DNA of 12,992 bases from 2-12-FULL-60-25 sp964638165 (GTDB lineage: Bacteria; Patescibacteriota; Patescibacteriia; 2-12-FULL-60-25). The position numbers and the translations under genes were made by a program. The notes under the pieces were generated by a model that saw nothing but the letters and a program-made list of their open reading frames with translations, did no database searches and had not been told where the DNA came from. Shown here piece by piece: positions 6,716-12,992 of this stretch; position 1 is the first letter of the stretch; each line of letters opens with the position of its first letter. The stretch lies in contig CAZWYJ010000032.1 of NCBI GenBank assembly GCA_964638165.1, positions 1-12,992 of the forward strand, given 5' to 3'.

Positions 6716-6827
6716 AACCGTTTGTCTTTATGCCGAAAGGCATTGATGCGGTTACAACATACAAACATTTCTAAAAAAGGATTTGCGTACTTTTTTAGAA
6801 AAACGCATATAAAAAAGTTTTGTATGT
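6716..6827 (+). promoter_or_regulatory. Structured leader region ahead of the giant gene
   Basis: Several nested pairings occur in a row. AACCG (6716-6720) pairs with CGGTT (6749-6753) around an inner TGCC-GAAA-GGCA stem with a GNRA tetraloop (6731-6742). ACATACAAA (6757-6765) pairs with TTTGTATGT (6819-6827), enclosing an 11-bp stem TTTCTAAAAAA (6768-6778) with TTTTTTAGAAA (6791-6801). A 5-bp TGCGT/ACGCA pairing (6784-6788 with 6803-6807) would compete with the 11-bp stem. No known RNA family is recognised. It may be a control leader or an operator if transcription starts downstream. Confidence 0.4.
6783..6813 (+). promoter_or_regulatory. Candidate promoter for the giant surface gene
   Basis: TTGCGT at 6783-6788 (three of six to the -35 consensus) and TATAAA at 6808-6813 (five of six to the -10 consensus) are 19 bases apart, slightly wide. 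Transcription would begin near 6820, some 30 bases before the ATG at 6853. The elements lie inside the nested inverted repeat, so a regulator or the DNA structure could control them. Confidence 0.35.
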
Positions 6828-6852
6828 GTAGCCAAAGCGCGAGAGAACTCTC

Positions 6853-9800
6853 ATGTTCTTAGGGGCTACGCGTTATCACTCACTCAAGAAACTCATCAAA
6901 ACCGCCATACTCGTGGTAGGTGTTTTGCTTGTTGTTGCTCTTCCGACGGGGAAAGACCAGATCCTCGCCGCCCAGGGCATTAACAAACAGATCAACTACC
7001 AAGGGAAGCTTTTGACGAGTGGAGGATCCGCAGTTTCTGCCGGAACGTATAGCATCCGTTTCTCGCTCTACGACGCGCTTTCCGGCGGAAATCGCATTTG
7101 GACCGCTTCCGGATCCACGGCCTCTCCGGATGCGATCAACGTAGATGTTAGTGAGAATGGATTATTTTCGATTCTCCTCGGTTCCGGGGCGCAGAATTCG
7201 TTGGATAGCGTGAACTGGAACGATGATTCGATTTATCTGGGCGTGACGGTGGGCTCGGATTCGGAGATGACACCTCGCAAGCGCTTCGGTTCCGTAGCGC
7301 AGGCGTTCAATGCGGAATCGTGGAATGGATATCGCACGGCCTCCTCCGTTGTTTCGGGCTCTGAAGTGCTCAAGCTCGTGCAAACGGGAGAGGATGCGGC
7401 GTCGAGTGACCGCTCGACTCTCTTCTTGAGTACGTCCGGCACATCGGATACCCATGACTATCTCATCAAGGCCATTAATTCAACAGGCTCGGTCTTTACG
7501 GTTTCGCGACAGGGCCATGTCACGACAACGGGCAATCTCGCTGTCTCCGGTCAGACCATTATCGGAGATGCGACATCGGATTCCGTTGCGATCCATGCGC
7601 GAATCGCCACGAGTCTTGTTGCGACCACGAATAATGCCTTTGATCTGGGATCCGGTGCTCTCTCCTGGCGTAATATCTACGCGTCCGGCACGATCGCGGG
7701 CGTTGATGCCTCGTTCTCCGGCGGGCTCACCGTGAGCGGTCTTTCCTCTCTCCAGCTCCTCACCTTCACCTCTGCCACGGGCACGGATATCTATGCGGGG
7801 ATGGGGCGGTTTGGAACCGTGACGTCTACAAGCGTGACTGCGAACATCGGAACTTTTGCCTCCGCGACCATTGGAGGTCAAAGCGTTTGTCTTGCAGACG
7901 GCACGAATTGTTCGATTGCGGGCGAGTCGGACACGCTCTTAACCGTCACGAATCGCGGAGGCATTGCCACGTCCACCTCCATCTACTTCTACGGAGGAGC
8001 TACCACGTCTCGTCTCTCCGTCACGGGGACGTCTGAACTGCACGATGTCTCTTTCACCTCTGCCACAGGTTCGGATCTCTACGCCCTCGTCCTCCGTGCG
8101 GGAACGGTCACGGGAACCTCAATCAATGGGAATGCGGTGTCTGCGGGAACTCTCGCCTTTGGGTACGCAACGGGCGTTGACCTGTATGCAGGAATGATTC
8201 GAGGAGGCGATGTCATCTTCACGAATCTCTCGGGTGAGAATGCCACCTCCACCAATCTCTACATCTCCAACCTCCTGAATGCGAATACCGTCACATCCAC
8301 AAATCTTTACGCGAATAGCGGAATCATCGGTTCTCTCATTGCCAGCTCTTCCACGCTCCAGAACGTCTCTTCGACGAACCTCACCTTCGTGACCGCCTCC
8401 GGCTCCTCCTTCACGGCGAATGTCGCGAACGTCGCTTCCCTCACTGCAGGATCCGCCACGATCACGAATGTCTCATCTACCGATCTCTCCGTCTCCAATG
8501 GTTTCACGGCCGCGAGTAGCTCTCTCAGTCTCCTCAATTTCACATCTGCCACAGGCTCTGACCTCTTCGTGACAACAGGACGGTTCGGAACAGTCACGTC
8601 CACGAGCCTCTTCGCGAATGATGGAACGTTCACGAATCTCACGACCAATGGCACGGTAACTTTCAATGGAGGTTTCACGGCAAGCTCTTCCACGATCTCT
8701 CTTCTCAGTTTTACGCATGCCTCCGGGACATCGCTTCACTTGTCCGGGTCTCTCACGCAATCATCCGGTTTGGATATTTTGAATTCCATTACGCACACGG
8801 GAAGGCGCCAGATTTTTGCGGGTAATAATGGCTATGGCCAAAGCGCGGCGACGAAGAACACATGGATGACGACCATCGCATCCACCACGTACGCGCACGG
8901 ATTGGGCGATGACGCATTTTCAGGTGGCGTGTTTGATGGCGAGAACATTTGGCTTGCACCGCATGATGCGGACTATATCGTGAAGGTGAATCCTGCGACC
9001 GGGGCCATGACCCGGTTCGCGCATGGGTATGGCAATAATGTGTTTACTGACGCGGTTTTTGATGGCGAGAGTGTCTGGTTCATTCCAGAGACTGGAAATT
9101 ATCTCGTCAAAATGGATCCCGAAACCGGTTCCATGACCAATTACGCGCATGGGTATCCGGATTATTCGTTCTACGGCGGCGTCTACGATGGTGAAAGTAT
9201 CTGGCTCGTGCCATCACTCTCTCCGAATCTCGTGAAGGTTGATCCGGCCACCGGTGCATCCACGACGTACGCGCACGGGTATGGAGACTATGCATTCTGG
9301 GGTGGCGTGTTCGACGGCAAGAATATTTGGCTGATCCCGCTCAAATCCCCGGATCTCGTGAAGGTGGACCCTGCAACCGGAGCCATGACCGCGTACCCGC
9401 ACGGGTACGGAGAGGACTGGAACGTCTTCATCGGAGGCATATTCGATGGCGAGAGCCTCTGGCTCGTGCCGTACAACTATCAAGACCTCGTGAAGGTGAA
9501 CCCGGAAACCGGCGCCATGACAATGTATCCCCTCGGGTATGGCATTTGGGAACAATTCGCCGGCGGCGTATTCGACGGGCAGAACATCTGGCTCGTGCCA
9601 GCCAGTGCTCCGGATATTGTCAAAGTTGATCCGGCGACCGGAGCCATGACCGCGTACCCGCATGGGTATGGCACGTATGCATTCTGGGGAGGCTTGTTCG
9701 ACGGCGAGAACGTGTGGTTCATTCCGCTCTATTCAGACAATCTCTTGAAAATAAGGCCGCCGGAATTCGGCAGAGAATCTTTGTATACGTCCGGTGCATT

Positions 9801-12800
9801 GAATGTGGGCGCAACGAGCACCTTTGGTGGCAATCTTTTGCCGGATATTACGAATCGGTATGACCTCGGCTCGACAACGTCTTCATTCCGCAATATCTAC
9901 GCCTCTGGCACGGCCTATTTTGGCACGGATGTTGTGGTCGGCGGCTCCTCGGTCTGTCTCGAAAACGGCATCAACTGTCCGGCTGGAACCGGCGTTCCCA
10001 CGCTCCAGCAAGTTTTGAATGTCGGTGCTTCTGCCACGAGCACAAATATCTACTTCTACGGCGGAGCCACCACGTCTCGCTTGAACGTGACCGGCACCAT
10101 GGAGTTCGTGAATGCCACGGGCTCTGATCTCTTCGTGACTACGGGACGATTTGGAACAGTTACGTCCACGAGCCTCTTCGCGAATTCCGCGACTATCGGA
10201 CAGCTCACCTCTAACTTCATCGCTTCCGCATCCGGCACGATCACGACTTTCAACTTCACGAACGCGACAGGCACGGATATCTACGCGGGGACAGGGCGGT
10301 TTGGAACAATTTGTCTGAATGGCGACTGCCAGAGCGCATGGCCGGCAGGGAGTACGACATCCACGTGGTACGGAAACATCGAGCTCGCGAATACCACAAG
10401 CTCGTATCTCTATTTTGGAACCGCAACAGGATCGAGCTTGTTTGCGAACACAGCCGTTTTCGCCTCCGCGACCATCGGCGGACAATCCGTGTGTCTCGCG
10501 GATGGCACGAACTGTCTGCCAACGTCAGGTGGTACGGATACCCTTCTTACTGTCACGAACCGCGGGAGCATCGCCACGTCTACCCTCACCCTCTACGGGG
10601 GCGTAATCGCATCGAATATCACGGCCACGGGAACGGTCACCGCTTCCACCACGGTCACGGGGGGTCTCGCCTTCACGTCTGGGACGGGTTCCAGTCTCTC
10701 TCTTACGGGCGATCTCTCCGCGGGATCGTCTACGGTGACAACTTTAAACTTCACCTCCGCTACAGGTTCCGATCTCTTCGTGACCACGGGACGATTCGGG
10801 AGCGTGACTGCCGATACGTACCATGGCACGGTTTCTTCTTCGCAGATTTCCATCTCGAAACTTTCTTCAACAACAACCTACGACAGTCTGTATGACTTCG
10901 AGGCTCTCCAGCTTTCATCCGGTCGCTTGTCCGGTGGTGAGATAACCGATATTGGCGGAGGAAGTGTTCAGATCGGCACCATGGAGATGATGATCAAGAG
11001 CGAGAATACGGTGTATAGCCCGATCTCGTTCTACACCATGACGACGTCGTCCATTGCTCTTACGGATAATGCGATGAACTATCTTTACGTCGAGTACAAT
11101 GGCGGAAGTCCGATTGTTGGCGCTACGACGGATCGGACAACGATTCATGATTATGACCAGTTTGTTATTGGTAGAGCATATCGACAAGGCGCTCGCGTTG
11201 GCATCGTTCAATCAGGCGTGAATATTTATAATGAGTATCGGAGAATTCATAACCGTTTGGTTAAGATGTATGGCTTCACATACGCTTCCGGTGCGCTTAT
11301 TTCTGAAACGCCTACATTCAAACTTAGTGTCACCGCGGGCGTGTACTACGTGGGTAATACAGAAATTGACACGGCCGCTTCTTCAACGAATTACATTGTA
11401 AGTTTTTATCGTGATGGTGGCTCCGGATGGATTACGACTTCAGCGAGTACAACGTTTGGTGAAAGCTACTACGATAATGGTTCCGGGACGCTCGTTCCGG
11501 TTGGCTTAAATCGTTACGCGATTTTCTGGATTTATCAGTGTCCGCAGGGAAATCTGTATCGGGTCTACGGTCAAGGATCCTATACGCTCGCAGAAGCACA
11601 GGTGGCGACTCCGCCGAAATCTTTGCCGGACATGATCGTAAAGAATTCACGCTTGCGGGCAAAGGTATACCTCCTGCGTGGCGCGACCGGTTTTGCACGA
11701 ATTGACAACGTTTCTTCGCAGCACCTTCCGGTTTCGGGTGTGAGCGACCATAGCGCCCTCGCGAATTTGAACTGGTCCAATGCCGGCCATACCTTTGATA
11801 CGAATCTCTCCATCGGGAATTACAGCTTCGTCGCGGGGACCGGGAGTGTGACATCCACGTACGCGACATCTTCCATTGTTCTCGGGAGCGGGGTCGGATA
11901 TCTCGGAGGACGGTTCAGCGTGGACTATTCCGGAAACGTTTATGCTTCAGGCACCGGGTACTTTGCGACGGATGTTGTTGTCGGCGGGCAATCCGTCTGC
12001 CTTGCGAATGGCACGAATTGTATTGCCGGAGCGAGCACGGATGATCTTCTTTCTATCACCAATCGTGGAGGCATTGCCACGTCCACCTCGATCTACTTCT
12101 ACGGCGGGGTCACCACGTCTCGTATCTCCGTGACCGGAACATCCGAACTGCACGATGTCTCCTTCACGTCCGGTACAGGTTCAAGCTTGAGCCTCACGGG
12201 CGAGCTTTCCGCAGGATCTTCAACCGTCACGACGCTCAATTTCACCTCTGCCACGGGCTCGGATCTCTTCGTGACGACCGGAAGGTTTGGGAGCGTTTCA
12301 AGCACAAGTATCCTCACGGGCAATGGCACGGATGCGTCTCCATCGCTCGCCATCGGGAATGCGCAGAACGGGTTATACGCTTCGGCAGCTGATGCCATCT
12401 CCTTTGTCTTTGGAGGAAACATGGGGGTGACCATTGGTCCGAATTCCACCGTGTTCTACGGCACGCTTGCTACCTACTACGACGGGACCAGAGATATCGG
12501 TTCGAACCTCAATAAATGGAATGACCTGTACCTCGCCAATATGGGGTATATGGCCGGTCTTTCCATTGGCCCATGGACAGGAGGCGATCAGACATTGAAT
12601 GCCATGATCACGGAAGATGGGGATGCGACATTCGCTTCCCTCATTGTCCCAACGAGCACAATTGCGACTCTCACCTTCACAAGCGCAACAGGGACGGATC
12701 TCTACGCGGGAACGGTTCGAAGCGCGAACGGAGTCTTCGCCGACATTACGGTTTCGAACGCGGTTTCGCTCCCGGTGAATACCACGATCGGCGGGCAGCT

Positions 12801-12992
12801 TGCTTGTCTCGCGAATGGCACGAACTGTCCGGTGACAGGAGGGTCTTCTGATGCGAACTGGGCATGGAATGCCGCGACAATGACGCTCCGTCCGGTGACG
12901 ACCACGAATAGCATTGCGATCGGCGGGACTGCGGAGGGGACATCGCCGTTCTTCTTCTCCGTGACAACGACGGGAGCTTCGCGCCTCATCAT
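6853..12992 (+). CDS. Giant repeat-rich surface fibre/adhesin-like protein (3' end beyond the window)
   Basis: The frame is open from ATG 6853 to the right edge, at least 2046 codons, with no stop. Residues about 10-40 form a signal or anchor (SLKKLIKTAILVVGVLLVVA, possible cleavage near LAA/Q). Residues about 42-160 form the INYQGKLLTSGG module ending TPRKRFGSVAQAFNAESWNG, the standard N-terminal domain of CPR giant surface proteins. Then come long Ser/Thr/Gly/Asn-rich segments with recurring words such as FTSATGSDLF, GRFGTVTSTS and ATSTSIYFYGG, likely beta-solenoid or fibre. A seven-repeat propeller lies at about 678-973. A phage-tail-fibre-like module at about 1343-1641 ends VSGVSDHSALANLNW. 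Five C-L-x-x-G-x-N-C loops and one CLNGDC loop recur. D-L-G-S...W/F-R-N-I-Y words (about residues 270, 1005 and 1880) resemble tail-fibre shaft units. No Shine-Dalgarno is clear, only GAGAGAA 6-12 bases upstream. Host attachment is inferred. Confidence 0.85.
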   Translation, partial: MFLGATRYHSLKKLIKTAILVVGVLLVVALPTGKDQILAAQGINKQINYQGKLLTSGGSAVSAGTYSIRFSLYDALSGGNRIWTASGSTASPDAINVDVSENGLFSILLGSGAQNSLDSVNWNDDSIYLGVTVGSDSEMTPRKRFGSVAQAFNAESWNGYRTASSVVSGSEVLKLVQTGEDAASSDRSTLFLSTSGTSDTHDYLIKAINSTGSVFTVSRQGHVTTTGNLAVSGQTIIGDATSDSVAIHARIATSLVATTNNAFDLGSGALSWRNIYASGTIAGVDASFSGGLTVSGLSSLQLLTFTSATGTDIYAGMGRFGTVTSTSVTANIGTFASATIGGQSVCLADGTNCSIAGESDTLLTVTNRGGIATSTSIYFYGGATTSRLSVTGTSELHDVSFTSATGSDLYALVLRAGTVTGTSINGNAVSAGTLAFGYATGVDLYAGMIRGGDVIFTNLSGENATSTNLYISNLLNANTVTSTNLYANSGIIGSLIASSSTLQNVSSTNLTFVTASGSSFTANVANVASLTAGSATITNVSSTDLSVSNGFTAASSSLSLLNFTSATGSDLFVTTGRFGTVTSTSLFANDGTFTNLTTNGTVTFNGGFTASSSTISLLSFTHASGTSLHLSGSLTQSSGLDILNSITHTGRRQIFAGNNGYGQSAATKNTWMTTIASTTYAHGLGDDAFSGGVFDGENIWLAPHDADYIVKVNPATGAMTRFAHGYGNNVFTDAVFDGESVWFIPETGNYLVKMDPETGSMTNYAHGYPDYSFYGGVYDGESIWLVPSLSPNLVKVDPATGASTTYAHGYGDYAFWGGVFDGKNIWLIPLKSPDLVKVDPATGAMTAYPHGYGEDWNVFIGGIFDGESLWLVPYNYQDLVKVNPETGAMTMYPLGYGIWEQFAGGVFDGQNIWLVPASAPDIVKVDPATGAMTAYPHGYGTYAFWGGLFDGENVWFIPLYSDNLLKIRPPEFGRESLYTSGALNVGATSTFGGNLLPDITNRYDLGSTTSSFRNIYASGTAYFGTDVVVGGSSVCLENGINCPAGTGVPTLQQVLNVGASATSTNIYFYGGATTSRLNVTGTMEFVNATGSDLFVTTGRFGTVTSTSLFANSATIGQLTSNFIASASGTITTFNFTNATGTDIYAGTGRFGTICLNGDCQSAWPAGSTTSTWYGNIELANTTSSYLYFGTATGSSLFANTAVFASATIGGQSVCLADGTNCLPTSGGTDTLLTVTNRGSIATSTLTLYGGVIASNITATGTVTASTTVTGGLAFTSGTGSSLSLTGDLSAGSSTVTTLNFTSATGSDLFVTTGRFGSVTADTYHGTVSSSQISISKLSSTTTYDSLYDFEALQLSSGRLSGGEITDIGGGSVQIGTMEMMIKSENTVYSPISFYTMTTSSIALTDNAMNYLYVEYNGGSPIVGATTDRTTIHDYDQFVIGRAYRQGARVGIVQSGVNIYNEYRRIHNRLVKMYGFTYASGALISETPTFKLSVTAGVYYVGNTEIDTAASSTNYIVSFYRDGGSGWITTSASTTFGESYYDNGSGTLVPVGLNRYAIFWIYQCPQGNLYRVYGQGSYTLAEAQVATPPKSLPDMIVKNSRLRAKVYLLRGATGFARIDNVSSQHLPVSGVSDHSALANLNWSNAGHTFDTNLSIGNYSFVAGTGSVTSTYATSSIVLGSGVGYLGGRFSVDYSGNVYASGTGYFATDVVVGGQSVCLANGTNCIAGASTDDLLSITNRGGIATSTSIYFYGGVTTSRISVTGTSELHDVSFTSGTGSSLSLTGELSAGSSTVTTLNFTSATGSDLFVTTGRFGSVSSTSILTGNGTDASPSLAIGNAQNGLYASAADAISFVFGGNMGVTIGPNSTVFYGTLATYYDGTRDIGSNLNKWNDLYLANMGYMAGLSIGPWTGGDQTLNAMITEDGDATFASLIVPTSTIATLTFTSATGTDLYAGTVRSANGVFADITVSNAVSLPVNTTIGGQLACLANGTNCPVTGGSSDANWAWNAATMTLRPVTTTNSIAIGGTAEGTSPFFFSVTTTGASRLI
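7888..8085 (+). repeat. Cys-bracketed cassette, copy 1 (CLADGTNC to SATGSDLYA)
   Basis: Begins with CLADGTNC (residues 346-353), then TLLTVTNRGGIATSTS, the YFYGGATTSR word and TGTSELHDVSF. The same order returns at 11998-12186 with moderate changes, and in part at 9955 and 10492. It marks the repeating unit from which much of the giant protein is built. Confidence 0.75.
8554..8619 (+). repeat. Internal 22-codon repeat, copy A
   Basis: It encodes GSDLFVTTGRFGTVTSTS followed by LFAN, the same 22 residues as 10120-10185. The two DNA copies differ at six bases, all synonymous third-codon positions. Shorter variants recur near 10765 and 12257. Confidence 0.85.
8884..9771 (+). repeat. Seven-repeat beta-propeller domain within the giant protein
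   Basis: Seven consecutive repeats begin at 8884, 9010, 9136, 9262, 9388, 9520 and 9649, with lengths of 42, 42, 42, 42, 44, 43 and 41 residues. The consensus runs T-x-YAHGYG, then GGVFDGENIWLVP, then LVKVDPATGAM. The W-L/F-V/I-P strand and K-V-D-P-A-T-G turn resemble blades of the NHL and streptogramin-lyase-like (Vgb) propeller families, and seven copies fit a closed seven-bladed ring. No catalytic residues can be assigned, so a binding role is more likely than an enzyme. The domain interrupts an otherwise low-complexity fibre. Confidence 0.8.
10120..10185 (+). repeat. Internal 22-codon repeat, copy B
   Basis: Protein-identical to copy A at 8554-8619. The silent changes are in the Asp, Thr, Thr, Arg, Phe and Val codons. 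Confidence 0.85.
10879..11775 (+). other. Phage-tail-fibre-like module within the giant protein
   Basis: Residues about 1343-1641 differ from their surroundings: less repetitive, with more charged and aromatic residues. They include the stretch ALTDNAMNYLYVEYNGG, typical of phage structural proteins whose strand ends N-Y-hydrophobic-Y-V. They end VSGVSDHSALANLNWSNAGHT, which resembles the D-H-x-x-L-x-x-L...H tail-fibre signature. The assignment rests on motif memory only. Confidence 0.5.
11998..12186 (+). repeat. Cys-bracketed cassette, later copy (CLANGTNC to SGTGSS)
   Basis: Begins CLANGTNC (residues 1716-1723), then LLSITNRGGIATSTS, YFYGGVTTSR and TGTSELHDVSF. It repeats copy 1 at 7888-8085 after some 4.1 kb, with the propeller and the tail-fibre-like module between them. 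Confidence 0.75.

Noticed and set aside
7480..8760. Several long minus-strand frames rich in Arg, Gly and Val opposite the giant gene
   Set aside because: Shadows caused by the biased codon use and repeats of the + strand giant gene, with no domain evidence.
9214..9663. A 149-codon minus-strand open frame with repeated G-H-G-S-G...H-L-H-E-I words, resembling a repeat protein
   Set aside because: It is the antisense image of the propeller repeats. The repeats on the + strand are conserved as protein and make a sensible fold; the minus frame has no start context or recognisable family.
8884..9771. Calling the propeller a streptogramin lyase (Vgb) enzyme
   Set aside because: Only the blade pattern is similar. 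Catalytic residues could not be placed and the fibre context argues for binding.

Overview
The window reads as chromosomal DNA of a Candidate Phyla Radiation (Patescibacteria) bacterium using the standard code. This is inferred from the style of the proteins, not from a marker gene. The signs are a giant Ser/Thr/Gly-rich surface protein that starts with an INYQGKL-type module, a surface protein of the 'SSTNY...TIGE...AGYR' style, Fn3 plus carboxypeptidase-regulatory-like multidomain proteins, GC-rich dispersed hairpins in intergenic DNA, and no clear Shine-Dalgarno in front of any gene. All recognised genes lie on the + strand.

Layout. Positions 1-730 are AT-rich. They hold a possible tail of an upstream gene, a small GIY-YIG nuclease gene (134-388) and four copies of the ParB-binding centromere site parS (TGTTTCACGTGAAACA), so this end is probably close to the replication origin or the parAB locus. 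A TTTAGGG tandem repeat and an imperfect inverted repeat lie among the parS sites. Positions 731-5920 hold three co-directional genes for exported or membrane proteins: a small beta-rich secreted protein, a DUF916/WxL-interacting-like membrane-anchored protein, and a roughly 1090-residue protein with three Fn3 domains, three carboxypeptidase-regulatory-like domains and internal membrane segments. The last gene is crossed by a 10-N assembly gap near its 3' end, but its true C-terminus can be recovered beyond the gap.

Positions 5921-6852 are a 930-base intergenic region built of repeats: a GC-rich hairpin, a GTAGGTAGTAGG tandem, a MITE-like element bounded by a perfect 13-bp inverted repeat, a terminator-like hairpin, three copies of a GTCGCG-TAGAA-CGCGAC hairpin, and a structured leader with a candidate promoter. 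Positions 6853-12992 are one giant gene that runs off the right edge (at least 2046 codons). It encodes a signal-anchored, repeat-rich fibre-like protein with a seven-repeat beta-propeller (residues about 678-973), a phage-tail-fibre-like module (about 1343-1641) and recurring Cys-bracketed cassettes.

Working picture (inference): the three-gene cluster builds a cell-envelope assembly that parallels the WxL clusters of Gram-positive bacteria, and the giant protein is a surface fibre or adhesin suited to host-cell contact. The parS group is separate and concerns chromosome segregation.
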